A model generated the notes under the pieces. That model was not told where the DNA came from. It worked only from the letters and a program-made list of their open reading frames with translations, and made no database searches. Position numbers and translations under genes: made by a program. A DNA stretch of 64,000 nt from Clostridium drakei (GTDB lineage: Bacteria > Bacillota > Clostridia > Clostridiales > Clostridiaceae). Shown piece by piece: positions 42,975-53,900 of the stretch. How positions within the stretch are numbered: position 1 is the stretch's first letter; the number at the start of each line of letters is the position of its first letter. Where the stretch lies: contig NZ_JIBU02000012.1 in assembly GCF_000633595.2 (NCBI RefSeq), positions 189,574 to 253,573 on the forward strand. Reading direction: 5' to 3'.

Positions 42975-44261
42975 ATGGGAGACAAGAAAAAGTTAGGATT
43001 ATGGAGTATAGTTTTATTAGGAATTAATGCAGTTATAGGTTCAGGTATATTTTTACTTCCAGGAAAAGCTATGAAACTTATGGGACCTGGTAGTATATGG
43101 GTATACGTTTTTGATATGATTTTAGTAATGTCCATGGCTTTATGTTTTGCTGAAGTTTCTGGTATATTTAACAAAAATGGTGGACCTTATGTTTATGCAA
43201 AGGAAGCTTTCGGTAATTTTATAGGATTTGAAGTAGGTATAATGAAATGGGCAGTAGGAATTATTGCTTGGGCTACTATGGCAGTTGGTTTTCCTACAGC
43301 TTTAGCTAAAGTTTGGCCAGCAGCAGCCCAGCCATCTACAAAAAATATTATAGCAATTTTAATTCTTGTAGTTTTAGGATTTATAAATATATTAGGTGTA
43401 AATGCTGCAAAATATATGAACAATATAATAACCATTGGAAAACTTGTTCCACTTATTTTCTTTGTAGCAGTGGGTATATTCTTTATAAAGGGTGGAAATT
43501 TCATTCCAATGTTTCCTGAAAAAGTAACAAGTGGAACTTTAGGTTCGGCAGCTATACTTATATTTTATGCTTTTACAGGCTTTGAATCCATAGCAGTTGC
43601 AGCTGAAGATATGGAAAATCCTCAAAAGAATCTTCCAATAGCAATTACTATAACTATGGTATTAGTTTCACTTATATACATATTGACTCAAACTGTAGCT
43701 ATAGGTACTTTAGGAGCTAAGTTAGCTTCCAGTGGCACGCCAGTAGCTGATTCAGCTAATGTATTCTTAGGTGGATTTGGTGGAATGTTAGTAACAGCAG
43801 GAACCTTAGTATCTATAGGCGGTATTAATATAGCAGCTTCGTTTATAACTCCAAGATCTGGAGTGGCTTTAGCAGAAGATGGATTACTTCCAGCTGCTGT
43901 TGCAAAGAAAAATAAAGCAGGTACTCCTTACATTGCAATTATAATAACTGTAGTACTTGCAATACCTATGGTGCTTTCAGGAAGCTTTACACAGCTTGCT
44001 TCCATAAGTGTTATATCAAGATTTGCTCAGTATATTCCAACCTGTCTTTCTGTTCTAGTATTTAGAAGAAGAAAGGGAATGGAAAGTACCTTCAAGATTC
44101 CATTTGGACCAGTGCTTCCTATACTTTCAGTAATAGTAAGCTTATGGCTTTTAACTCAAGCAACTCAAGTTCAAATTATGTGGGGACTTGGAGCTTTAAT
44201 AATAGGAATTCCATTATATTTTATAATGAAAAATAGTAATAAAAAAGTGCAAGATTCATAA
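42975..44261 (+). CDS. APC-family amino-acid permease (second copy)
   Basis: The 428-residue paralogue of the permease at 40804 has the same helix-1 motif (GSGIFLLPG), helix-6 motif (FYAFTGFESIAVAAEDMENPQKNLP) and C-terminal KKGMESTFKIPFGP-like stretch (RRKGMESTFKIPFGP). Differences are mostly conservative, so the two probably came from a recent-to-moderate tandem duplication with the peptidase gene inserted or retained between them. It is co-transcribed with the C26 peptidase, one base apart, with AAGGAG inside the end of that gene. The substrate is presumably related to the product of the peptidase. Confidence 0.9.
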   Translation: MGDKKKLGLWSIVLLGINAVIGSGIFLLPGKAMKLMGPGSIWVYVFDMILVMSMALCFAEVSGIFNKNGGPYVYAKEAFGNFIGFEVGIMKWAVGIIAWATMAVGFPTALAKVWPAAAQPSTKNIIAILILVVLGFINILGVNAAKYMNNIITIGKLVPLIFFVAVGIFFIKGGNFIPMFPEKVTSGTLGSAAILIFYAFTGFESIAVAAEDMENPQKNLPIAITITMVLVSLIYILTQTVAIGTLGAKLASSGTPVADSANVFLGGFGGMLVTAGTLVSIGGINIAASFITPRSGVALAEDGLLPAAVAKKNKAGTPYIAIIITVVLAIPMVLSGSFTQLASISVISRFAQYIPTCLSVLVFRRRKGMESTFKIPFGPVLPILSVIVSLWLLTQATQVQIMWGLGALIIGIPLYFIMKNSNKKVQDS

Positions 44262-44295
44262 GTTATTAAAAGTTATTTATTTTGAACTTGTAAAA

Positions 44296-44328
44296 ATAAT
44301 GCGAAGCAAAACTTCGCATTATTTTTTA
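44296..44328 (+). terminator. Terminator of the peptidase-permease operon
   Basis: AATGCGAAG pairs with CTTCGCATT, followed by ATTTTTT. Confidence 0.9.
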
Positions 44329-44492
44329 TATGTAGTATTTATTATAAATATAGATTATAAATAGACTTAATAGGTTTCATATTGACAAAAGATAATTTTA
44401 AAAATAAAATAATAATATCATAGTAATTTACTCTGAATTATTTTTGGAAAGTGTTACTAGATTAAATAAAAGTTTAGGGAGACGATAAATTT

Positions 44493-45653
44493 ATGTCTAG
44501 AGAAGTTTACATGGATCATGCAGCTACAACTTATATGAAAGAAGAAGTTATTGAAGAGATGAAGCCTTATTTAACAGATTATTTTGGTAATCCTTCATCT
44601 ATATATAAAATATCTAGAAAGACTAAAATGGCTATAGATGAAAGCAGAATGAGAATAGCACAGACTATAAATGCCAATGCAGATGAAGTATATTTTACTG
44701 CAGGTGGTTCTGAAGCTGACAATTGGGCTTTAAAAGGTACAGCTTTGGCAAATAAAGATAGAGGGAACCATATAATAACTACAGCCATTGAACATCATGC
44801 AATATTACATAGTTGCAAATATCTAGAAAAACTAGGCTTTGAAGTTACTTATCTGCCTGTAAATGAATTTGGAATAGTAAATGTAGAAGATGTTAAAAAA
44901 GCTATTACAAATAAAACTATACTAGTTTCTATAATGTTTGCTAATAACGAAATAGGAAGTATACAATCTATAGAACAAATAGGAAGTATATGTAGAAATA
45001 AAAAAATTATTTTTCATACAGATGCAGTTCAAGCAGTTGGTAGTGTGCCTATAGATGTTAAAAGTATGAATATAGACTTACTTTCTATGGCTTCACATAA
45101 ATTTTACGGACCAAAGGGAATAGGTGCACTTTATATGAGAAAAGGTATAAAGGTAGATAATTTAATTCATGGTGGAGCACAAGAAAGAGCAAAAAGAGCT
45201 GGTACAGAAAATGTTATGGCAATTGCTGGCATGGGGAAAGCTATAGAATTAGCAGAGCAAAATATGAATGAGGAAAGAAAAAGACTAACTTATTTGAGAG
45301 ACAAAATGATAAAAGGGCTCTTAAATATACCTGGAACTAAATTAAATGGAGCAGAAGGAGAAAATAGGTTGCCAGGAAATGTGAATATCAGCTTTGAATC
45401 TGTGGATGGAGATACTCTACTTATGCTGCTGGATAGTGAAGGCATATGTGCTTCTAGTGGAAGTGCTTGCTCTGCAGGTGCTTTGGAGCCATCACATGTG
45501 CTAATGGCTATAGGATTAAAAGAGGATTTAGCTAAAGGTTCCTTGAGACTTACATTAGGGTACAAAACTACAGAAGAAGATGTGGACTACACAGTAAAAA
45601 TAATAGAGGAAGCAGTAAATAAAATTAGAGATAATAAGAAAAAATGGAAGTAG
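44493..45653 (+). CDS. iscS: Cysteine desulfurase (IscS/NifS)
   Basis: The 386-residue PLP enzyme takes sulfur from cysteine as a persulfide. The PLP lysine is in SMASHKFYGPKG, and the active cysteine is in SSGSACSAGALEPSHVL, the loop of the group I (IscS) type. The start follows AGGGAGACG. MnmA lies 240 bases downstream on the same strand, and no iscU is present, so the main role is likely sulfur supply for tRNA 2-thiouridine. Some clostridia keep this pair as an operon; a gap here allows a separate promoter. Confidence 0.94.
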   Translation: MSREVYMDHAATTYMKEEVIEEMKPYLTDYFGNPSSIYKISRKTKMAIDESRMRIAQTINANADEVYFTAGGSEADNWALKGTALANKDRGNHIITTAIEHHAILHSCKYLEKLGFEVTYLPVNEFGIVNVEDVKKAITNKTILVSIMFANNEIGSIQSIEQIGSICRNKKIIFHTDAVQAVGSVPIDVKSMNIDLLSMASHKFYGPKGIGALYMRKGIKVDNLIHGGAQERAKRAGTENVMAIAGMGKAIELAEQNMNEERKRLTYLRDKMIKGLLNIPGTKLNGAEGENRLPGNVNISFESVDGDTLLMLLDSEGICASSGSACSAGALEPSHVLMAIGLKEDLAKGSLRLTLGYKTTEEDVDYTVKIIEEAVNKIRDNKKKWK

Positions 45654-45894
45654 AAAAAATTGCTTGGAATTATATAAATTATAGTATAAAATGTAGTATT
45701 GTAAGTAAATTATATTATTTTTATAATTTATATTTTTAGGCAGCTGTTTAAATTTTTATATAATAAAATACAATGTAAACAAGTAACTGAATCAACTTTT
45801 AACTGAATTACGTTACTATATTTTATAATAGGCACATAATATTTAAATTTAGCAGTTTTTAGCAATGTAATTATATTAGAAAAAGGTGATAAAT

Positions 45895-46971
45895 ATGAAT
45901 AAAAAAGTTGTAATTGGTATGAGTGGAGGAGTAGATAGTTCTGTTGCAGCATATCTTTTAAAACAGCAGGGTTATGATGTTATAGGAGTAACCATGCAGG
46001 TGTGGCAGGAAGATGAAGAATATGAAGCAGTAGAAGGAGGGTGTTGTTCTTTAAGTGCTGTAGAAGATGCTAGAAGAGTAGCATACAGGTTAGACATACC
46101 TTTTTATGTTATGAATTTTAAAGATATATTTAAAAAGAATGTTATAGATTATTTTATTGATGAATATATGCAGGGAAGAACTCCTAATCCATGCGTAGCT
46201 TGTAATAAATTTATAAAGTTTGATGCATTGTTAAAGAAAGCTATGGAATTAGGTGCTGATTATGTAGCTACAGGTCACTATGCTGTAGTAGAAAAACATG
46301 ATAATAGATATATTTTAAGAAAATCCGATGATGATAAAAAGGATCAAACTTATGCTTTATATAATCTGACTCAATTTCAATTAGAGCATACTCTTATGCC
46401 TTGTGGTGTTTATAAGAAGGAAAAAATAAGAGAAATAGCAAAAGAAATAGGGTTATTAGTTCATAACAAAAAAGATAGTGAAGAAATTTGCTTTATTCCA
46501 GATAATGATCATGGTGGATACATAAAAAAGCAAGTTCCAAGTAAGGTCAAAGCAGGAAACTTTGTAGATAAGGAAGGAAATGTGTTAGGAAGACATAAAG
46601 GAATAGTTTACTATACAATAGGACAAAGAAAGGGACTTGGAATAGCTTTTGGTGTACCAATGTACGTAACGGATATAAATCCTTTAAGAAATGAAGTAGT
46701 ATTAGGCAGCGAAAAGGATATATTTAAGACAGAATTGATTGCTAAAGATATGAACTTTGTACCTTTTGACAGCCTTCAAGGTACAATGGAAGTTCAAGCT
46801 AAAGTTAGATATTCGGCAAAACCTTCAAGAGCATGGATAACTGCTTTGGATAATGGTAGAGTAAAAGTTGAATTTGAAAATAAACAACGTGCTATAACTA
46901 AAGGTCAATCTGTTGTATTCTATAATGATGATTTATTAGTAGGTGGCGGAGTTATTGATGAAATATTATAA
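45895..46971 (+). CDS. mnmA: tRNA-specific 2-thiouridylase MnmA
   Basis: The 358-residue enzyme forms 2-thiouridine at the wobble base of tRNA Lys, Glu and Gln with sulfur from IscS. The PP-loop [10 protein letters not shown] lies near residues 8-17; the two catalytic cysteines are in [12 protein letters not shown] and SEEICFIPD. The length is standard. The ATG at 45895, eight bases after AAAAGG, is preferred to the in-frame GTG at 45886. The 240 bases upstream have no ORF. Confidence 0.95.
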   Translation: MNKKVVIGMSGGVDSSVAAYLLKQQGYDVIGVTMQVWQEDEEYEAVEGGCCSLSAVEDARRVAYRLDIPFYVMNFKDIFKKNVIDYFIDEYMQGRTPNPCVACNKFIKFDALLKKAMELGADYVATGHYAVVEKHDNRYILRKSDDDKKDQTYALYNLTQFQLEHTLMPCGVYKKEKIREIAKEIGLLVHNKKDSEEICFIPDNDHGGYIKKQVPSKVKAGNFVDKEGNVLGRHKGIVYYTIGQRKGLGIAFGVPMYVTDINPLRNEVVLGSEKDIFKTELIAKDMNFVPFDSLQGTMEVQAKVRYSAKPSRAWITALDNGRVKVEFENKQRAITKGQSVVFYNDDLLVGGGVIDEIL

Positions 46972-47005
46972 AATATACTAGTTAATTATTTTTTATAAAT
47001 ACTGC

Positions 47006-47046
47006 AATGGATTAGGGTAAGTTTGATAAGCTCTAATCCATTATAT
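47006..47046 (+). terminator. Hairpin between mnmA and the Nudix gene
   Basis: AATGGATTAGGG pairs with CTCTAATCCATT, followed by ATATTTT, and lies just before the next AAGGAGG. Confidence 0.6.
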
Positions 47047-47069
47047 TTTAAGGAGGAAAAGATAAAAAT

Positions 47070-47621
47070 ATGAATTGGATTGAGTCTATAAAAAAATATG
47101 TTCCTTACAATGAACAAGAAGAAAAGGATAAAGAAATAATATTAAAATGTATTAATAAATTTGATGATGTATTAACCAGAAAAAGTGAAATTGCTCATTT
47201 GACCAGTTCAGCTTTTGTGATTAATAAAAATAAGGATAAAGTTTTAATGGTATATCATAATATATATGATTCATGGTCATGGACAGGTGGTCATACAGAT
47301 GGAGAAGATGATTTTTTATCTGTTGCAATTAGAGAAGTAAAAGAAGAAACTGGAGTGAAAAAACTTAAAATATTGTCTTCAGATATATTTTCTATAGATA
47401 TTTTAACAGTATTAGGACATATAAAAAGAGAACAATATGTATCTCCTCATTTACATTTATCAATTGCTTATTTATTAGAAGGTGATGAAAATGAAAAACT
47501 TATTGTTAAAGAAGATGAAAATAGTGCTGTTAAATGGATTCCTATAGAAGAAGTGATTATGCACAGCAGTGAACCTCATATGCAGAAACTATATAAGAAG
47601 TTAATATCAAAATTGCAATAA
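47070..47621 (+). CDS. Nudix hydrolase
   Basis: The 183-residue protein has the Nudix box GGHTDGEDDFLSVAIREVKE with the EETG that follows it (about residues 72-95). The family hydrolyses nucleoside diphosphates linked to another group, or pyrophosphates. The first conserved glutamate is replaced by aspartate in register, as in a known clostridial subgroup. The substrate is unknown. It sits at the left edge of the accessory block, 72 bases before the DUF262 gene, and could be unrelated to it. AAGGAGG precedes the ATG. Confidence 0.85.
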   Translation: MNWIESIKKYVPYNEQEEKDKEIILKCINKFDDVLTRKSEIAHLTSSAFVINKNKDKVLMVYHNIYDSWSWTGGHTDGEDDFLSVAIREVKEETGVKKLKILSSDIFSIDILTVLGHIKREQYVSPHLHLSIAYLLEGDENEKLIVKEDENSAVKWIPIEEVIMHSSEPHMQKLYKKLISKLQ

Positions 47622-47693
47622 CACATATTAAACTTCCATTGTGATATAATATTGTCAGGTTTAAATGTTTGGAATGGAGGTTATAATTATAAA

Positions 47694-48722
47694 ATGAATG
47701 AAAATTTGAAACCTCAAAATATAAATATAGCACAATTGACATTTTCAATTTTTGAAACAGTTAGAAAGGTTGAAAGAGGAGATATTCAATTAGAAGCTGA
47801 ATTTCAAAGAAATTTTAAATGGTTGCCAGATAAAAAATCTAAACTGATAGAATCTATAATTTTAGATATTCCTATTCAGGCAATTTACTTGTCAGAGGAT
47901 GACGATTATAAATATGAGATAATAGACGGTCAACAGCGAATAAGGACTATAGTAGAATTTGTTAATAATAGATTTAAATTACAAAATACAGTGCTATTTA
48001 AGGAAAATAAATTATTTAAAGATTTAGAACCAAGCATTCAAAGAAAATTTGAGGATTTTCAACTTGTAATTTTTGTGGTAAAAAAGGATAATAATCCAGA
48101 TATAAAGTTTGAAATTTTTGAAAGAATTAATACTGGTGCAGTGAGATTAAATTCTCAAGAACTGCGAAATTGTATTTATAGAAATAAAGGTATACCATTT
48201 ATAAAACAGCTAGTTAAGGAAAGTGATTATAGAAAATTAATAAAAGATAAGAAAGTAAATATAAATTCAATGCAGGATCAAGAATTAGTATTGAGATTTA
48301 TGTCTTTTTATTACAGAGGAATTAAATCCTATGGAGGAAATTTGAAAAAATTTCTCAATGAGACTTTGGATAATTATGAGGACTATAGATATAGAGAAAG
48401 TGAATTTAAAAGTACGTTTTTAAATACAGCAAACAGTATATATAATGTTTTTGGAAAGGATGCATTTGTAATAAAGAACAAAAATAAAAAAGGCAAGCTC
48501 AATGTGGCACTATTTGAAATACTTATGGTATCATTTTCTAAATATGATTCTGCTTGCATAGAAAAAAATAAAAAATGTATAAAGGATAAATTGGAGAAGC
48601 TTTTAATGGATAATGAATCTTTTAAAGACTCCATTGTGGGTGCATCAACTACTACGAAAACTAAAGCATATGAGAGATTTGAAATATGGGATAATTGTAT
48701 GGAAAAGATTTTGGGGGAATAA
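47694..48722 (+). CDS. DUF262 (ParB/Srx-fold) protein without nuclease domain
   Basis: The 342-residue protein has an N-terminal DUF262 domain with the key motif DGQQR at residues 78-82, preceded by EFQRNFKWLPDKKSKLIESI and followed by FEIFERINTGAVRLNSQELRN. The same domain, with a DUF1524 HNH partner, forms GmrSD-type modification-dependent restriction enzymes and BrxU; here no HNH part is present, so the nuclease, if any, is another protein. The ATPase gene begins two bases after the stop, which strongly suggests a functional unit. The start at 47694 is 13 bases from GGAGG; no better start exists in frame. Confidence 0.85.
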   Translation: MNENLKPQNINIAQLTFSIFETVRKVERGDIQLEAEFQRNFKWLPDKKSKLIESIILDIPIQAIYLSEDDDYKYEIIDGQQRIRTIVEFVNNRFKLQNTVLFKENKLFKDLEPSIQRKFEDFQLVIFVVKKDNNPDIKFEIFERINTGAVRLNSQELRNCIYRNKGIPFIKQLVKESDYRKLIKDKKVNINSMQDQELVLRFMSFYYRGIKSYGGNLKKFLNETLDNYEDYRYRESEFKSTFLNTANSIYNVFGKDAFVIKNKNKKGKLNVALFEILMVSFSKYDSACIEKNKKCIKDKLEKLLMDNESFKDSIVGASTTTKTKAYERFEIWDNCMEKILGE

Positions 48723-48724
48723 TA

Positions 48725-49951
48725 ATGATTAGTAAATATTCAATTAGCAACTTTAAAATTCATAAATCAGGATACATATTTAACTTAAATGGATTAACAA
48801 TTTTAACTGGAACTAATAATTCAGGAAAATCATCATTAACTCAAAGTTTAAGGCTTCTTTCGAAAATAAACAGAAATTCATTTAGCTATACAAAATTACC
48901 ATTTGAACAAATACCAGAACTAGGTGATTTTAAGAAAACTTTAAATAAAGAAGTAAGCAGAAGAGAAAGCATAAAGTATAAATTATCCCTTAAAATAGAA
49001 AATCTAAAGTTTTGTAATGTTGAACTAGAATTTGATTCTGTATATAACTATAAATTAAATTTTGTTGATATGGCAGATACATCAATATTGAAAAGAATAG
49101 ATATTTATTTTAAAAACAGCAGTGAGCTTGTAAAAAATTATGAATTTGTTATAAATACGAATAATAGTAATCCAATAACTTATGATTTAAATGAAATTAT
49201 TTTAAATGATAAAGAAGAAAAAAGAATTTTGCTTGAAAAAGGAATTTTGGTTAAAGGGTTATATCCAAATTTTATACCAAAATTCTTGCAACAAGGGTTT
49301 AAGGAATTATTAACTATAAATGCACATTTAGGAAATATAAATGAAAATTCAATAAAATATATACCTGCATTAAGAAATAATGGGAATACAGCTGATATTC
49401 TGGATAACTTTAAAGAAAATATAATTTTTGATAATGAAACAAGATTGTTAGATGCATTTTATATTTGGACGAATAAAATATTAAATTCAAAGTTTAAATT
49501 GAAAATAGAGGAAAATAAACGAAAAATTGTTGCTTTAGAAAATAATATAGAGTTTGATCTTTTACAAATAGGATTTGGAAATACTCAAATACTACCTATT
49601 TTAATAACTATTTTAACTGCTAAAAGAGGAGATCTGGTTATAATTGAAAATCCAGAAGTTCATCTCCATCCAAAATGGAAGACTAATTTAGTTGAATTAT
49701 TTTATTATGCTGTTAAATTTGGAGTTAATATATTGATTGAAACTCAAAGTTTAGAAATTGTTAATAGGATAAGATTATCTGTTAAAAATGATAATACATT
49801 GAAAGATAAAACATCGCTTTATTTCTTTGAAAATCATAGTTTAAAATGTAGCATACAAAAAATAGAAATAGAGGATACAGGAAGTTTAGATCTATGGCCA
49901 GATGACTTTGTAGATAAAGTAACCATAGAGGATAACTTTGGATTATTATAA
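48725..49951 (+). CDS. AAA-family ATPase (RecF/OLD-like, DUF3696-type)
   Basis: The 408-residue ATPase is of the SMC/RecF-like class. Walker A is GTNNSGKSS (residues 29-37) after a short ISKYSISNFKIHKSG opening. Walker B is IIENPEVHLHP (Glu308 is likely the second acidic residue), followed by GVNILIETQSLEIVNRIRL, the usual histidine-switch region with T-Q-S in place of H. The middle of about 190 residues is a lid or coiled insertion. No TOPRIM domain is present, so it is not a full OLD nuclease; such ATPases act as sensors in many defence systems. The ATG at 48725, just after GGGGGAAT, is preferred to the TTG at 48695. It is flanked two bases and one base away by its neighbours. Confidence 0.85.
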   Translation: MISKYSISNFKIHKSGYIFNLNGLTILTGTNNSGKSSLTQSLRLLSKINRNSFSYTKLPFEQIPELGDFKKTLNKEVSRRESIKYKLSLKIENLKFCNVELEFDSVYNYKLNFVDMADTSILKRIDIYFKNSSELVKNYEFVINTNNSNPITYDLNEIILNDKEEKRILLEKGILVKGLYPNFIPKFLQQGFKELLTINAHLGNINENSIKYIPALRNNGNTADILDNFKENIIFDNETRLLDAFYIWTNKILNSKFKLKIEENKRKIVALENNIEFDLLQIGFGNTQILPILITILTAKRGDLVIIENPEVHLHPKWKTNLVELFYYAVKFGVNILIETQSLEIVNRIRLSVKNDNTLKDKTSLYFFENHSLKCSIQKIEIEDTGSLDLWPDDFVDKVTIEDNFGLL

Positions 49952-49952
49952 T

Positions 49953-50837
49953 ATGGATTTTTATCTTAATGAAAACAATTTAATTATAGATAAAGAAAAT
50001 GTAGCAGAAAATTTAAAAGAGATAAAGCAATTTTATGATTTATTAAAAGTTAAAAATTATAAGCTATGTATTAAGGATAATCTTGATTTAGATTATAAAA
50101 ATTTCAATGGGGATAAATCTATTAGTACATTATTAGTATTTTTAAAATACTTAGATCCTATAGAAACTTATGGAGTTAATACAATAGAATGTGATAAAGT
50201 TGATCCATTCATTGATAATTACTATTTTATTGAGTTAATAAGTTTATGCCATAAATATGATAACAATATAGTGCTATCATCAGCAAATGAATATGAAATA
50301 ATAAACTCAGAGTATAAGGTTAATATTAATAAAAAAACTGAAATAGTAAAAAACATTATCGGAAAGAGCAAACTGGAAGAATATTTGATTTTTAATCCTG
50401 CCCCTAAAAATATAAATGAAGTTTTTAAAAAAGCTGAATTGGAATTTCCACATATAAAATTTACAGATAAAGCATATAAGACAGCAAATTCACGAGAAGA
50501 CATATATAAGCAATACGGTTTTACGAAATTATTAAATATTTTCAAGGTGCTGGAGAAATTAGTATATCCATTTTTGAAAGGGAAATTACAAGGATTTTTC
50601 GAGGATAGTATAGAAGAAGAGTTTAAAAAACAGACGAATGGAATAGAATTTTCACATGAATCAGATTCAACTATGAATAAATATGGAAAAAAAAGAGAAG
50701 TCACTATTAATGGGAAAAAAGTAAAAATGAGTTATCATATAAAACTTGGAGATAACAGAATATACTTTATTTATAATAAAGAGGATGACTGTATTTATAT
50801 TGGACATAGTGGGGAACATCTACAAGTAGCAGATTAA
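49953..50837 (+). CDS. Unrecognised protein, third gene of the DUF262-ATPase unit
   Basis: I do not recognise this 294-residue protein. It is soluble, acidic in the N-terminal half, with a lysine-rich middle (residues 170-230). The last 40 residues, roughly KVKMSYHIKLGDNRIYFIY and CIYIGHSGEHLQVAD, have the strand pattern and the closing IGH-G-HL seen in RelE/HigB-like or small nuclease ends, so it may be the effector of the unit. It starts one base after the ATPase stop, with only a weak GAGG site, which suggests coupled translation. It ends before a hairpin at 50841-50877. Confidence 0.7.
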   Translation: MDFYLNENNLIIDKENVAENLKEIKQFYDLLKVKNYKLCIKDNLDLDYKNFNGDKSISTLLVFLKYLDPIETYGVNTIECDKVDPFIDNYYFIELISLCHKYDNNIVLSSANEYEIINSEYKVNINKKTEIVKNIIGKSKLEEYLIFNPAPKNINEVFKKAELEFPHIKFTDKAYKTANSREDIYKQYGFTKLLNIFKVLEKLVYPFLKGKLQGFFEDSIEEEFKKQTNGIEFSHESDSTMNKYGKKREVTINGKKVKMSYHIKLGDNRIYFIYNKEDDCIYIGHSGEHLQVAD

Positions 50838-50840
50838 TAG

Positions 50841-50880
50841 TAATCTCCATAGTATAGTTTTATTTGTCTATGGATTATTT
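50841..50880 (+). terminator. Hairpin between the unknown gene and the PglX-like gene
   Basis: TAATCTCCATAG pairs with CTATGGATTA, followed by TTTGTC; the stem has a bulge. It could end or attenuate the transcript. Confidence 0.5.
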
Positions 50881-50914
50881 GTCATGAAATATAGTATAAA
50901 GAAAGGTAATGTTT

Positions 50915-53900
50915 ATGGATAAAACTAAAGTGAAATCCTTTTCGGTTTGGGCTAGAAGAAACTTAATAAAAGCAGTAACAGAAAGAGCTTTAAAAATAGG
51001 AATAGAAAAAAATAACATTTCAGAAGTGGAACAATGTCAGCATGGATTCAAAATAAGAGGAAAAGAAGAAATAATTGATTTTCCTATTAGATATATAAAA
51101 ACTTTGATTGATAATATAAAACAAAAAGGCTTTGAAGAAATAATAGAAGAAGTTGCCTGTATATGGTTTTTTAGATTTATTGCTTTGAGATATATGGAGG
51201 TTAATAATTACCTTACAGAAAAAATAATAGATATTCAACTAGAAAAGTTTTCTAGTGAAAAACAAAATGATATGACAAAATCATATAAATATATTTTAAT
51301 AAAAAAATGCAATGAATTGGGAAAAGTTATTCCTGAGATATTTCAAAATAAGATCGATTATATGGAAATTTTAATCCCGGACAACATTTTGGATGAGAAT
51401 TTTATAATTAAAAGGTTAGTGGAAGATATTGAAGAAGAATGTTTAAAAGAAGAAAATAATTTTCTACAAGATTACAAAGGTTTATGTGGGGTAGAAGTTA
51501 TAGGTTGGATGTACCAATATTACATATCAGAAAAAAAGGATGAAGTTTTTGCAGCTTTAAAAGAAAATGTGAAAATAGAAAAAGAAAATATACCCGCAGC
51601 TACACAACTGTTTACTCCAAAGTGGATTGTAAAATATATGGTAGAAAATTCATTGGGAAGATTATGGATTGATAAATTTAAAGGGGATAGTGAATATATA
51701 GATAATGAAAAATGTACTAGCAGTAAACTTGGAAAGTGCCATACAGACTTATTAAAGGAGAGATGGCAATATTATTTAGAAGAATCTAATCAAGAAACAG
51801 AAGTAGAAGAAGAATTAGATAAAATTAGAAAATATAAAAGTAATATATCTCCAGAAAGCATAACAATATTAGATCCTTGTATGGGAAGTGGACATATATT
51901 AGTTTATGCTTTTGACTTACTTTACGAAATATACATTGATGCAGGTTATAATATAAGAGAAATACCAGGACTTATACTTAGAAATAATATATATGGCTTA
52001 GACATAGATGAGAAAGTAACTAAACTAGCTTCTTTTGCATTGAAAATGAAAGCAAGATATTATAATAAAGAATTATTTAAGGACATACAAAGAGATGGGT
52101 TAAAGTTAAACATTTGTTCAATAGAAGAAAGTAATGAAATAAACAAAGAAGTAATAGATTACTTTTGTAGTTCACAAGTGTTGAAAAAAAGTATAAATAG
52201 CACATTTAAAAGTTCAAAGAACACAGTAAAAAACTCAAGGGTAGGCAAAAGTCAGGATAGCTTGGAAGTAGGAGAATATAGTTTAAGGAAAGATGTTGAA
52301 TATTTAATACAGGTATTCAATAATGCTAAAGAATATGGTTCAATACTTGAAGTAAGGAAAATTAACTTTGAAGCATTAGAGAGTAGAATAGAGGAAATAA
52401 AAAAAGAAGATAATTTCATATTTGGAGATTATAGAAAACTGATTTTAGATAAAATGCCTTTGCTCATAAAACAAGGGAAAATAATGAGCATGAAATATGA
52501 TGTGGTTATTACTAATCCACCTTACATGGGACTTAGAGGAATAAACAGTAAATTAGCAGATTTTTTAATTAATAATTTTCCAATATCAAAATATGATTTA
52601 TTTTCTGTTTATATGGAAGTATGTTTAAAATACAGTAAAAAATATGGGATAGTGTCTATGATTAATCAGCATTCATGGATGTTTTTATCTAGTTTTATGG
52701 AATTTAGAAGTTGGCTTTTGGATAAATCTACTTTCATAAATATGCTTCATTTGGGGACTAGAGCTTTTGAAGAAAATGTTGGAACTATTGTTCAAAATGT
52801 GGCATATGTAAGTAGAAATTATTCTAATTGCTCATATAAAACTAAAGTAATAAATCTTACAAAGGAAAATAGTAGTGAAGAAAAAAATATTAAATTAAAA
52901 GAGATATGCAGTAATATTTCAAAAAGAGAAATTTATGAACTGGCCTTGAAACAATTATTTATAATTCCTAGTAAACCTTTTGCTTACTGGGTTAACGAAA
53001 ACATATTGAAGGTATTTTCTTCTTTTAAGCCTTTAAGTGAATTGGCAAAACCAAGACAGGGCATGGCAACTTCAGATAATAAGAGATTTTTAAGACAATG
53101 GTTTGAAGTTGATATTAATAAAATTAAATTTGATGCTAATAACTCAGAAGAAGCACAAAATTCAGGGAAAAAGTGGTTTCCATATAATAAAGGTGGAGAA
53201 TATAGAAAGTGGTATGGAAATAATGAATTTATAATAAATTGGGAAAATGATGGCAAAGAAGTAAAAGAGTATGCAGCTAAATTGTATAAATCCTATAGTA
53301 GAACTATAAAAAATGAGAAGTTTTATTTTAAAAAAGGGTTAACTTACACATTTATATCAGAAGACATAGGCGCAAGGTACTGTCAAAATGGATTTATATT
53401 TGATGTGGCAGGTTCATCTATTTTTTCTGAAAAAGAGGAACAAATTAATATAGTTTTGGCATTGTTATGCAGCAAGATATCTAAGATGTTTTTGGATATA
53501 ATGAATCCAACTTACAATATCCAAGTAGGTGATATAAAGAATGTTCCTGTAAGTAAAAAGATATTTCAGAAAGAAATAAGTTATAAGATTAAAAATTTAG
53601 TTCATGAAAATATAATTATAAGTAAAAATGAATGGGATCTATTTGAAACTTCTTGGGACTTTAAATGGCATCCATTTTTATTAATTAAGAGTGGAGAGCT
53701 TGAATCAGATATAAGTGGAGATGAAAAAAATTTATGTAATAAATACATATCATGTGGATTTGATGTTTGGAAGTCTTTTGCACATAAGCAATTTGAAAAA
53801 TTAAAGAAGAATGAAGAAGAATTAAATAAAATGCTCATTGGAATATATGGATTTCAGGAAGAATTAACACCTGAAGTTAAAGATAAGGACATAACCATTA

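Noticed and set aside
50222-50704. 160-codon minus-strand ORF
   Set aside because: It is a shadow of the gene at 49953, with no ribosome site and AT-driven Phe/Ser/Leu composition.
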